Below, piece by piece: positions 54,023 through 64,000 of a stretch of 64,000 nt of DNA; the stretch's first letter is position 1, and every line of letters starts with the position of its first letter. This stretch comes from Selaginella moellendorffii. Lineage: Eukaryota > Streptophyta > Lycopodiopsida > Selaginellales > Selaginellaceae. The notes below the pieces were generated by a model. It did no database searches. It saw nothing but the letters and a program-made list of their open reading frames with translations, and was not told the DNA's origin. A program made the position numbers and the translations under genes. The DNA lies in NCBI RefSeq assembly GCF_000143415.4, contig NW_003314391.1, positions 65,652-129,651 of the forward strand. Reading direction: 5' to 3'.

Positions 54023-56584
54023 TTATGCTGATGCCAAGAGCATGGTGTTACGCTCGGCCTCAAAGTTGGGTGCCACAGCCTGGTTATAAATCTTGACACC
54101 TTTCAAGGAACCTGTGAAGAAGGAATTGCCCGAGCGAGAATCCCAACCCAGAAACACCGGGATAGATGCATCCAAGCTCCTCACCACAGTGCCACTTTTA
54201 GAAGCTGACAGCTCGCCATCAATGTAGATCTGCCCCACACCGTTATCACGCACGGCCACAATGTGGTGCCACTCGCCGTCGTTGATGGCAGAAGACGCAG
54301 AGAAGTCGAACTGAGTCGCAGAATTCCCATACACAAAGAAGTGAGGCTTGCCATGGACCAAGTAGAGCAAGTATTCGCCATTGAAACCGTTTGTTGTGCT
54401 GCTTTGCGGGCTCCTTTGCTGGATGATGATCGCTCGTGAAATTTTACCAGCACTTGGGGGCACCTTCACCCACGCATGGATGGAGAAGGATGTCTTGCCA
54501 GACAGAGAGGGTTTTGTTCCTAGCGCCACCTTGCCAGCGCCGTCGAAGGTAAGTCCGCCGTCGGGATTCCACGTCGTTGATCCCTCGATGCTCCCGGTTG
54601 CTCCGTTCCAGGACGAATCCTTTGCAGAGACTCCACTCTTGTCATCCAGCTTCCACCATGCCACGAGAGCTTCTGGCCAGGTGCTGAGATACCTGATCTC
54701 TTCCTGTTCTAGAGCTCGGCTGTAGATCTTTGCCCCCATCAAGGAACCCGTGAGGAATGAGGTGTTGTCGCGCGCATCAGCACCCATGAACACGGGGATA
54801 GTTACATCCAAATACTTGATGTCGCCGCTTGCAGAGGCCGATAGCTTGCCATCAATGTAGATCTGGCCCTCGGCCTGATCACGAACGGCTACGATGTGGT
54901 GCCATCCACCGTCGTTGATGGCAGCTGAGGCAGAGAATCTGAATTGATCTCCGGAGTCCGAACACACCCAGAACCGGGGCTTGCCTTCAAACAGACTGAG
55001 CTGATATCCTCCGTCGGAGCCACTTGTGATGCTGCTCGGTGGACTCCTTTGCTGGATGATGACTTGTTCTGAAGTACTGGTAACATATATCCACAAGGCG
55101 ATGGAGAAGGATGTCTTGCCTCTGATGGAGGGACTTGCACCGAGTGACACCGTCCCTGCACCTCCAAAGGAAAGCCCATTGCCGTTGTTCCAGGATCCTC
55201 CTTTGAGTTCCCCATTCGCTGCATGCCCAGACGAATCTTGCACTTTGGAGCCGCTCGTCTCATCCATCTTCCACCAGCCCAGGAGAGAAGCGGGACGGAG
55301 GGTTACATATCCTGTGGAGCTTCTCAAGAGGGAATTCTGGATAGTGTACTTGAGATGGTCGAGGAACAATCCTGCTGCCAAAGACGGCGTGTAAGTAATC
55401 TGGTTCCTGCTAGAGTTTGAGATGCTAGTGGCACTGCCCAAAGCCGAAGGAGACTGGACCAAGGCGATCGTGAGTGATTTGACGTCGGCATCCAGATCGT
55501 TGGCCAGAACGTCCAGGCTCTTGAAGCAAGAGCAACAGGTGCAATTCTGCGGGATGTCGATCGCATCCATATTCGCACGGGGTGGACGGGCAACCGTAAT
55601 GTTGCTTGCAAGGCGAGGAACACCAGACTTGTAGCGCAGGATCTTGGCAAGCTCGGAAGACGAGAAACGGGAGAGCTGGTTGTCGGACATGATAGTCGGT
55701 CCCTCGGGCCGTCCACCACCTTCGTAGTGGCTAGATCCCCAGTTGTGACCAGCCTCGTGCCGCCAGATGACCGTGAAATCTCCGTTTGCAGTAGCGCTGA
55801 TGGCCGAGTATCCCACCGGCTTAGCCGCCGTTGCTACCCATGCCAGGCCTCCGTTAGCCCGAGGATGGGCAACCAAGCAGAGCTTGTGAGTGTTCCCTAC
55901 CACGGAAGCAATGGCACCTCTCCATTGTTTCTCCACCCTGTCGAGCAAGACTCCGGTCTTGGGGTTTTCATATGGATCTTGGGACTGACTTGCACGGATC
56001 ACCACTTTCCCAATCGTGTGAAGAATGGAAGCATCTCGGAGGAAGGGCATATTCGCAGACAGGATGGAGAACTCTGCCATGTTCACTGTGTTCTCGACGC
56101 TGGAACCTGTTGAAAGGTAGTACAAGTAAGTAGCATCCACTCCGACTTCCGCTACGAAGAGTACAGCGTCGGATTTAGAAGCAGGAACGAGGCTGGTTGG
56201 CCACTGGGGATTCGAGTTCCAACCCGTGGTTCCCCTCACCGAGGCCTCGCCTCCGGTGCTGCTCCACTCCACCCCGTTCTCGAAGCTGATTCGACAAAGC
56301 AGAGTTCCGTTGACGTTGAGCAAGGCCGTGGCCATGGCACCGGGGTGGTCTCTTACTGAACCCAGGTACGTACGAGAAGGTGGGATGTTGTCGTATGAGA
56401 GAAAGCTGCCAGTGTCATTCTGCACTAGCACGCCAAAGTTGGGACTGCGGATTGAGAAGGGCTTCAAGTCCACCGTCACTTTGTCCCCGCCACTGCTGAT
56501 GGTTCGAACCAGATCATCCTGCTGCTCGGCGCTTCTTGCGACTAGGAAGAGCAGAAGAAGAGTGATGAGAACAAGGCGAAACAT
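54023..56584 (-). CDS. Secreted metzincin-type metalloprotease with two laminin-G-like domains, copy 2
   Basis: Intact single exon. ATG at 56614 (863 residues), or preferably 56584 given the TATA box at 56621-56627. It differs from copy 1 at about a dozen residues by eye, for example S68T, G216E, W403R and a V to A and an R to Q in the second LamG domain. The zinc motif HEAGHNWGSSH, the Met-turn and all cysteines of the CTCC cluster are unchanged; one residue next to the cluster is T to S, and one extra Cys replaces Phe in WVFSDS. Two intact copies among dead neighbours argue that the protein is under selection. Confidence 0.88.
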   Translation of the reverse strand: MFRLVLITLLLLFLVARSAEQQDDLVRTISSGGDKVTVDLKPFSIRSPNFGVLVQNDTGSFLSYDNIPPSRTYLGSVRDHPGAMATALLNVNGTLLCRISFENGVEWSSTGGEASVRGTTGWNSNPQWPTSLVPASKSDAVLFVAEVGVDATYLYYLSTGSSVENTVNMAEFSILSANMPFLRDASILHTIGKVVIRASQSQDPYENPKTGVLLDRVEKQWRGAIASVVGNTHKLCLVAHPRANGGLAWVATAAKPVGYSAISATANGDFTVIWRHEAGHNWGSSHYEGGGRPEGPTIMSDNQLSRFSSSELAKILRYKSGVPRLASNITVARPPRANMDAIDIPQNCTCCSCFKSLDVLANDLDADVKSLTIALVQSPSALGSATSISNSSRNQITYTPSLAAGLFLDHLKYTIQNSLLRSSTGYVTLRPASLLGWWKMDETSGSKVQDSSGHAANGELKGGSWNNGNGLSFGGAGTVSLGASPSIRGKTSFSIALWIYVTSTSEQVIIQQRSPPSSITSGSDGGYQLSLFEGKPRFWVCSDSGDQFRFSASAAINDGGWHHIVAVRDQAEGQIYIDGKLSASASGDIKYLDVTIPVFMGADARDNTSFLTGSLMGAKIYSRALEQEEIRYLSTWPEALVAWWKLDDKSGVSAKDSSWNGATGSIEGSTTWNPDGGLTFDGAGKVALGTKPSLSGKTSFSIHAWVKVPPSAGKISRAIIIQQRSPQSSTTNGFNGEYLLYLVHGKPHFFVYGNSATQFDFSASSAINDGEWHHIVAVRDNGVGQIYIDGELSASKSGTVVRSLDASIPVFLGWDSRSGNSFFTGSLKGVKIYNQAVAPNFEAERNTMLLASA

Positions 56585-56620
56585 TTTCTTGGATCTGCAG
56601 AGAAACGAATGCAAAGTGGG

Positions 56621-56627
56621 TTTTATA
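56621..56627 (-). promoter_or_regulatory. TATA box of the metzincin gene, copy 2
   Basis: The minus strand reads TATAAAA, in the same context as copy 1. About 70 bp of flanking upstream sequence differ by small indels (for example GGCCTTATA inserted near 56643). Confidence 0.6.
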
Positions 56628-57434
56628 GTCGCTAGCTTGGCTGGCCTTATAGTGACACTGGGCCCAAGCGAAGGCTGTGCGCCACATATATTGATATACG
56701 CTCACAGCCGCATATCTGATATATGTCACCATATGTCACAGACTCGAGTCGCGACATGCCCGATGGTATACTGGTCCCAAACCAAGACATGACTATGGTA
56801 CGGTCTATATTCGATTCTCTAGATATTTTCCAGCTGTAAAGCTTGGAATCCGTAGACCTAATAAACATAACTTGACAACAAAAGTACTGACTACTTTTTG
56901 AGACGTGTTTGTGAGTTTCGTGTGGATGGACGGGTACCAAGGTAGGTGGCACATATATCCAGGCCAGCGCTGCTTATCATCTAGATCTGGTGAGAGCTTG
57001 GGATCTTTAGGTATTTAGATACGAATATCTTGCATTGCTCCAGTACCGCTTTCAAAATGACCAGCACTGATCTTCAAATCCAGCAAACCAGCGGAGAAAT
57101 AAACACTTGACAAGAAATCACAAGTTCCTTTTTAAGTTGGGAGGCTTGATTCGCTGGGCAAGACGTCCAACATGAACTTGGCCATGATTGGCTTAAACAC
57201 ACAAGGCCCATCAAGTTTGAATGTGTAAGTGCCGGGATTGACAGATGATTGACGTAAACCATCCAAGCAAAACAAACAAGTTCACGTCAGGTGCTTAATC
57301 CCACTAATATACACCCATGCCAGTGTGTAATCAACCTGGTACAATCCTCAGCTCTTGTAGCGCTGGTGCTTCCACAAAGAATCTTGTTGCTGAGCCAAAC
57401 GCGCATCTTACCGTGCTTTGGCAACGTGTTTAAC

Positions 57435-58567
57435 CCCATGCTTAATGAATCTGGAGCTGGTTAACTGTCATGGTTTAAAGGAGTTAAATGTCAAAAACAA
57501 AGTTTCCAGGGTGCAAGTAGCTGGGCGCGCAATGGTTTGTAGATGGCAAAGAATGAGTAGGGTCCCATTGTTGTCTCAAATATACGAATAAACAATCTCA
57601 AATGGGTTTACGGTTATAATTTAGTCTAAGAATATTCCTAGTAGACCATTGAAATAAATTGATTGATTGATTAACATGAATTAATTAATATTAGTTTTGT
57701 GTCTATTAATTTTTATCTTATGTTTTGTCTATAAACACCTGTTTAATCTCTCTAAAACAAAGGGCTTTTCTGTTTCACCACCTGTCTCCAAGTTAGTTTT
57801 CATTTAATGAAATCACTTGTCTTTTGTTATAAGTAACCTGTTTATACTTTTTATACTTTTTATAAGTAACCTGGAATACTTTTTATCTGTCACAAAAATT
57901 TCTGAATTCATTGAGGCCACATCAGGTTTTTTATTCACTCATGAAGCTCTGGGATTCATAGCAGTCACGTAAGGAAGACCATCTTTTGATGTTTGTGAAT
58001 GGCTCTTTTTGATGATTGTGAATAAGATCAGATTTCATGGAAGCAGAGCTAGGCAGACTTCTGGATCAAGCCCATAAGGTAATTTGAATTACCCCAAGCT
58101 CCAAGTTGGACCCCTCCAGTAAAAATGGCCAATCATCATATATATTAATGTTTTCTGCATTTTTTAACATAATTTATCAGCTAAAATGCTGTAAGCCGCA
58201 AGCAAAGCTAGCTCAGATCCAGTCAGTTTTGAGAATGCCGAGCTGTTCTTCCGCTCGTTCCGTCGTCTTCTCTTAAAGATCCATCACTGTTCTTTTCATG
58301 ATGGAGAATTTAAAAGGAACCCTCGAAAATGCTTGATTGCGATGAAGCAAATGTGAAATGAACACGCGGGAGGAGCATATGGCCCCAAACCACCCTACAT
58401 CTTTAGGGCTGGACTCATTGAATCAGCAAATATTCATATGGAATATTCTATATTCCACCACCACCTTTAGCACATAAAGGTTATGTCATTCTCCCTCATA
58501 CAAATGTGGAAATCAAACGGATTTCCAAAGCTAAACGGGCTTCATGTTTTGAGTCCTAAGAACAATG
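57435..58567. other. No recognised gene
   Basis: Unique AT-rich DNA between the end of the segmental duplication and the LARD relic. Only very short frames are present. A short piece ATGGAAGCAGAGCTAGGCAG (about 58037) is followed by a possible splice donor but has no recognisable continuation. Confidence 0.35.
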
Positions 58568-60876
58568 GGGGACTTAGTCCCTTGGGCCTTATCTAATGCC
58601 CTTGCGACACCAAACACCACTTCCTGGTGTTTTAGAGTGTTTGTCTAATGATGGCCTTCTTTGGCAATGAACACTCCTTTTATGACATTGATTTACTATA
58701 TCGCAACATAAGTAATTTCTCCCTTATAAAGGTATATTTAACTTCCTTATCCCAATAATAAGTCTTAAGTAGTTACTTTCTACCAATTTAACCAATTATT
58801 TTGCACCTTTTGCTTAGTTGCCTCATAATTGTTAAGTCCTACAACTCATTGCTAGTGCTTCCACACCTCCATCATTATTTGGGTTGCCACACTCTAACCA
58901 CATGCTTTCCAGCTTATGCTATGCCATTCCCATTTTCATTGGGATTCCTTTAGAAGGGGTTCTCATGAATTCGCCAACTTGACCTCAAGGTAACACACCT
59001 TGGCACATTCGGTGTTTCCACGCCATCGGCTCTACGAGCCTACTTCTATAACACTTTTTACTGGTGTCTAGGTCTTTTGCCAAGACTAATATGGTTGTTT
59101 CTTATGCCAACTATCTTTTAGCACTGCATTATAGAGTTTACGCACTACTTTGTGTCAAAGTTGTTTTCTTCCGGGAAACTCTTTCCCACGATTTTAGCAT
59201 AGCACATTTTGCCACCAATGAAATACCTCTTGTTCTCATATTTAGATTTTAAAATCCTCCCCATCCTTCATGGGGCACAATACACCTCAGTCCAAATGCT
59301 TTTTCCAATCCCTTAAGACCATTTCTTGACTCTACTTGAGTCATCTAGCATTTTTGAACTTTTGCCAAATCAATGACCCGTAAAATCCCATTTCAAGGTG
59401 CCAACTCGTTGGAATACAACTTCATGTATTCATGTCCTATTTATAAGGACCATCTTTGCAAGTGTTACTCCAACACTTGAGTATTTTCCGTTCCTGTGGG
59501 CTACTGTTACCCCTTAGGACTATCAGTCCATATAATGAGAATACCGACTCATCCTTTGAGCACACCCCCAACTCCTTGGGTTTATTTCAGCATTTATAAA
59601 AGGTAGCCCCGACTACCATTTCAAGGACTCATGTCCTCATCCATACTTGACCTCTTATGGTTGTCAATTCCAGTCTCAAATTCATGAGCACAAACCTCAA
59701 TTATATGAGGATAATTTTGTGACTCCTTTATTATTTTGGAGTCTCTATCTTTCTTGTGATCCCAGCTATAGTTGTTTACCACAACTATATTAGTCAGTTT
59801 GCTAAATCAAACACTCATCTGGATCACACCCTCAACTCTCTGAGTAAAACCTTATACTATTCCCAAGATCCCAAAGTCATTCCCTTATTAGCCTTTTTTT
59901 ATCGACCACATTGCATACAAATTCACACATAAATTATAGTGGGGAGCCATGTCCTTCTGACATGTTATTCTTCTAGGATAGGCCCGATCCTAGGACCTTC
60001 CGATGCCAATACAAGTGGTGATATACTTGGCCACCAATAAAAGTCGGACTAAGGAACAGCTTCAATACCAAATTGTAAACGACTAATTTTTCTATTCTAC
60101 TTTAATCACTTAACCACCTCTTCGACCATTAGGAGGAGTCTCACTCACAACCTCCGTAAGTCCTATTCTGGACTTAAGGACTTGTTAGCCCCAAGAATAG
60201 CATCCATGCCACTCAACCATTGCACTTGGTCCAAGTGCTCCACGTGTCAAATCCCAAGATCGACACCCCAAGGTACCACCGACATATCAGCCCGTTACGC
60301 TAAGGCCATGCTTATTCACCTTGGTCACACCGGTGGTCTAACACCACCTACATCACAATCCCGTCTCTCAAAGACTAGGCCATCCGTCCATGAGTGATCA
60401 TCCCAGATTCACTCTTTAGCATCCTTAGGATGCCCGCAAACATGGGAAATAACCTTCCCTAATATCCCCTTTCTGGTCCCCACCAAATCCCTTTTTGCCC
60501 ATGGCTATGTTCGCCAACATTGCCACTGGATCAAGGCCCACAGGCCCGACCACTAAGTCCTGTAGTCCTCTAGGACTTCCTCACCACACGACTGTGTCCT
60601 TGGTCACTACACCAGAGGACTGCTCTTCTTCCTTTCCACAGTCTCGGCCTTTGGGATAGCATTTCGGAACACCATGGCCCTACATGAGCCTCATGTGTAC
60701 TCTCCCTGCATTCCACCTTTGGGTGCTCTAACTATGGGCTTAGAGCGAGGTTCTATTGAGCCATGCCAGGTATCCAAGTAGGTAGTGCCACCCACACTTG
60801 GACTAAGAGTATTGACCATTCGATCTCCCGAGGGAACTAGAGCTGACTCTTGAACACTTCACTAAGCTACCCTGCA
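58568..60876 (-). mobile_element. Truncated, diverged relic of the LARD-like element
   Basis: Collinear with 3815-6125 of the element at 1-7077: the PBS side of the internal domain (to about 60070, with a degenerate PBS) and the adjoining part of the LTR up to GCTACCCTGC. It has many substitutions, mostly C to T and G to A, as in methylated decaying repeats. The CT-rich array and the other LTR are missing. Confidence 0.8.
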
Positions 60877-61646
60877 CTTGGGACTTTCTCAGAGTATGAT
60901 GCAACTTTCATCAGATCCAGGCCTCAGGTGATTTATCATTTCCACTGCACATCTAAATATTAGAAAATACAAGTTCCAAAACATAGAAGTTAAATTTACC
61001 TCATTTGCAAATGGAACTGGTCATGTGAAGTGGGGAGCTGAAAACCTATGCTAAAGTTGCTTGTAAACACCCAATAGCAACTGCTGCAGTTCTTTTACAT
61101 CCCATGACCGGTGCCAAACAAAGCTTACAAGGCTCTACAGCAACAAAATCATTAGCAATTGTTAGCAAATAATTGTTTCCATGGAACACTCAGTTATAGC
61201 TCCTCGTTTGCTCCTCTGAATTTTGATGTTTTGCAAAGTAAGCCAAGAACTTCCAAAGTCAAACAAATAAAATAGTTTAAGAAGTAGAAAACTCCCTTGC
61301 AATCTCTCAACTTGGACCTCCTCAAAGAGCTTGCTCTCAATCTCAAACAATGTTAATGCTGTTTGCAGAGGGGTGGCATTTAAAAGGAAAGAACAAGAGT
61401 GTCATCGGCTCTAACCCTTCCAAAAAAGCTTATCCAGCAAAAGAAATTTTACTTACCCAAAACACAGTTCTATCATCTCACTGCACTGTTTGATGAGTGC
61501 CCTAGATTGGAATCAAGGGAGCGAGCCATGGATACTCAATCGTGTACAGAGGAGCTGCATGTGACAAGTGGCACAGAACACAGAAAAAATCCGCGAATAT
61601 ACCGCTTATTAGCTTATATTAAGGTTAGGGCGTGAGCAGGTTTCCA
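60877..61646. other. No recognised gene; probable promoter side of the P-loop gene
   Basis: Short frames only. A TATA-like TTAGCTTATATTAAGG at about 61610-61625 lies just before the ATG at 61647, too close to be certain. Confidence 0.35.
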
Positions 61647-62682
61647 ATGGATGTAGAGATAGAGGAGTTGAAGGCTGTGCTGCGTGACAAGATTTCTGAG
61701 AAAGAATTCTCCAAGTTCACTGATGCCGACCTGGCAAAGCTCGCCACGAATGGGTTTACTGATACTGAGTCTTTTGAGGCCGCGAAGCAGGATATGCTCA
61801 TTGTTGCACTGAAAACTTTCCTGCCTGGTAAGCCTGTGCTTTCCCGTTTCAAATATTCTTACACGTTTCCTATGTTGCAGAGCCCTATGGAATCGGCGGA
61901 TCTGGTAAGCAATTGCAAAAGCCTTTTGTTTCCTTGTATATGCCCCGATCTGTGCGGAAGTCTGAGTTCTTGGTATTCCTATTTCGTGATCTGCTACTTT
62001 TCAAGCCATATCTGTGTTTCTTGCGTTTGTTCTGCTTTCTATTTTCATATAGCCCTTTTTGTCGAGTACCAGATCTGTGTTCTAAAGCCCCTTTGAAATT
62101 TCATTTCGACTTTGAAGTCTAACGTGTTTCTTGCAGTGCCCCATAATATCGGCGGATCTTGTAAGAAATTGCTAAGCCCTTTGCATTTCAAATGGTAGAT
62201 TTGACTCGAGGATTCGTTTGTTTGCAGTGATTAAATGTTTGGACGCCGCCTGGGACGATGTTATCGGCGTCAGTTGGGACAGATTTCCACCTCTGGAGAG
62301 TTTTAAGAGCGACTTTCCTGGATGCTCCGGGAAAGTCTCCACAATAAGGAACAGGCAGATCTGTTATGGAACGGACTGGAGGATGTTGCCTACCAGGCCA
62401 AGGCAATTGAGGATCATGTTCGGGTTGCTGAAGCCAAGTATTGCGTGCTGCTAAATGCTTCCGGGAGTGGCAAAACCAGAAGTCTCTATGAGCTTTCAGT
62501 GGCAGGTAAGTTGCTGCTTGACTTTTTCGTTGTTGATGATGCCTATGTTAACAGGCAGTCCTCTCGGTCTGACTAAAGGGGAGGGTTCATGCGATCTCTT
62601 GTACATAAGCGAGTTTCTGCTTGCCTTATACGGATTAGAAATGATCCCGAGTGAGGCGGTGGAGTGCGTTACAGCAGCTTGA
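61647..62682 (+). pseudogene. P-loop NTPase-like gene with two tandem 24-nt microexons; probably broken
   Basis: Exon 1 (61647-61827) encodes MDVEIEELKAVLRDKISEKE..., a helical N-terminal domain ending LKTFLP. Exons 2 (61881-61904) and 3 (62137-62160) are 24 nt each and encode EPYGIGGS and VPHNIGGS in the same phase. Exon 4 from 62228 reads LIKCLDAAWDDVIGVSWDRF then PPLESFKSDFP. A one-base frame slip follows, then ESLHNKEQADLLWNGLEDVA and the Walker A motif LLNASGSGKTRSLYEL. A last exon from about 62555 ends at a stop at 62682. The order (FPPL..F..DFP, LR.SL, P-loop GSGKTR) resembles the NTPase part of Crinkler/RHS-type proteins, stated with low certainty. Truncated after Walker A and followed by gypsy debris. 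Confidence 0.5.
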
Positions 62683-62832
62683 CTGGTTTGCAGGCTGTCC
62701 GTCTACAGGCGCCTGGTAAGTTTGGTAAGTTTCAAGAAGATAGTCTTGGACTTTGTTGCTAGACTTGGCCTGCTCATTTGACTGTGGGTAGTACTTATTG
62801 CTCTTCATGTGTTTGACCTGCAAGAGCTAATG
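62640..62832 (-). pseudogene. Ty3/gypsy integrase fragment
   Basis: The minus strand reads MQVKHMKSNKYYPQSNEQAK then KVQDYLLETYQTY, which resembles the integrase core end (YHPQTDGQTERVNR). It abuts the inverted lectin promoter at 62834. Confidence 0.55.
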
Positions 62833-62833
62833 A

Positions 62834-64000
62834 GATAGAACAAGAAATAACCAAGAAGAAAATGAGTAAACAACTTTAACTAGAGATGAGTTGAGCTCTG
62901 GAAAGGCCTTGTTTATATAGTCCTGGGAGCGACGCTTATCTTGACGATTCAGCTAGTACATGACTCCACATTGCGGCTAGAATGCAAAATTTCTACGTCG
63001 ACTACATTACTATACACGTAAATATTGAAATTTAGCTCAGTTTATGATTTTTCAACGTTCCAGCGGTGACATTTTTAGGAGTTTGCGTGTTTCGTTTAAT
63101 TTGCTAGATTATAAATGGGATCGAAACTTAGACACCCTTTTTGGGGCAAGACCGCTCGAGACATCGATTTCTCATAGATAGAATGGCGAAGATTATCCAG
63201 TGTGTCCAGCTGGTAGACGTAAAATCGAAAAGCACATAAATTCCTCCAAAGATGAAGGATACTTTATCTTTGCGAGCCATTTAGAAGATACCGGAGCCTC
63301 CACGCTTGTTGCTCGGTACGTGGTAGCGTCGTCGTCTACGTTTGTCACTCGCCGGTGGATGATCCTCTTTCCTTTGAGCAAAGAGATCCCGATGGAGGGA
63401 TAGTTGAGATTGCTGCGTTGTCGTGTGGAATAGATGGTTTCAAGTTTGCGAAAGTGGAGACGTTTCGTATTTCCTGCCTCAATCCACACAGAAAGTCCGT
63501 GAATTCGGGCGCCTTGGCATTATAGACGAGGCCCGGATGAGCAGCCACGTTTGGATTGATGTGGTCTCCACCGAAGGTGCCGGAGAGCAATCCTGCGTCT
63601 TTGATCGGCTCCACAGAGTTATCAGTGACAAAACCTGCTGCAAAACAAATTGATTGTTTTCTTCTGGAAAACACGTAGTGTTACCTGTCGTTATGATTGC
63701 CGAATTGATAGCGGCTGGACTCAGGTATTCCTTCTCAGAGACATGCAGACAAGACATGGAAGTTCATAATATTGCGTATTGTTTGCGGAAGATCTCCCAC
63801 CAAGAAAAGAAAACCATAATGCGTATTGTCACTCCCATTCCTTGGTGGGAGACAAGGCTTTGAGTCCATGGGAATTTGATGTGGCTCTTCTTGGTGCGTT
63901 TTAGACACGAACTCTTCAGGTCTCACGTCAACCAAGTCTTTCTTCTCTCCATGGCAGCCAGAGATTATTCTCAAGAACCAAAGACGAGCTAAGCTCCGGC
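62834..64000 (-). repeat. Inverted copy of 42834-44030: orphan lectin promoter plus subtilase fragment
   Basis: On the minus strand it reads through the subtilase fragment (63790-63120: SPAAINSAIITTG, GGDHINPNVAAHPGLVY, KGKRIIHRRVTNVDDD), then the lectin promoter with CTATATAAAC (about 62911-62920) and the leader, ending TCTATCTCATTA at 62834. There the lectin coding sequence is replaced by AGCTCTTGCAGG. This is a promoter without its gene. The match continues to the end of the window. Confidence 0.85.

Larger units (their letters stand above)
44040..57434. repeat. Segmental duplication, copy 2 (about 13.4 kb)
   Basis: Collinear with 19660-39149. It lacks the 22860-24305 block (junction at GAACTTTGCTCC, about 47203) and the copia element, and has scattered small indels. 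Shared pseudogene lesions show that several genes were dead before duplication. Confidence 0.85.

Overview
The window looks like nuclear DNA of a land plant with a compact genome. Genes have very short introns (about 50-90 bp) and TATA boxes close to their start codons. There are many pentatricopeptide-repeat (PPR) fragments and decayed Ty3/gypsy and Ty1/copia retrotransposons. A lycophyte such as Selaginella fits best, but that is an inference from gene style and content, not a database result.

Layout. 1-7077 is a large, apparently non-coding LTR retrotransposon on the minus strand (LARD-like). Its LTRs carry a long pyrimidine-rich tandem repeat. 8136-13115 holds three intact metabolic genes: an O-methyltransferase (-), a cinnamoyl-CoA-reductase-like reductase (-) and, divergent from it, a CYP72-clan-like cytochrome P450 (+). 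13957-18887 is a 4.9-kb inverted-repeat structure with arms of about 1.6 kb around a captured, broken DnaJ gene fragment. It is followed by gypsy pol debris.

The core of the window is a direct segmental duplication: about 19660-39149 (copy 1) and about 44040-57434 (copy 2). Each copy holds, in order: a secreted cyanovirin-N-type lectin (+), a phytosulfokine-like secreted peptide precursor (-), a dead purple acid phosphatase, PPR debris, a dead gypsy element, a small two-exon ORF, an F-box-like/PPR composite remnant, an internally deleted D-2-hydroxyglutarate dehydrogenase pseudogene, and a large intact single-exon secreted protein with a metzincin (HExxHxxGxxH) protease domain plus two laminin-G-like domains. 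Copy 1 additionally carries a copia element with perfect 5-bp target-site duplications. Copy 2 preserves the empty site. The copia element contains a piece of a host PPR gene inside its integrase.

The copies have decayed reciprocally. The lectin has its TATA promoter only in copy 2, because the copy-1 coding region is cut off exactly at the ATG. The peptide gene keeps its exon-2 splice acceptor only in copy 1. The metzincin gene is intact in both. The spacer (39.1-44.0 kb) holds PPR and subtilase remnants. A segment of the spacer (about 42834-44030, ending at the lectin ATG) recurs inverted at 62834-64000. The right end (57.4-62.8 kb) has a truncated relic of the LARD element and a P-loop NTPase-like gene with duplicated 24-nt microexons.

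Functionally, the intact genes point to specialised metabolism (OMT, reductase, P450) and to the apoplast (lectin, signalling peptide, secreted protease). No operon-type coordination is implied.
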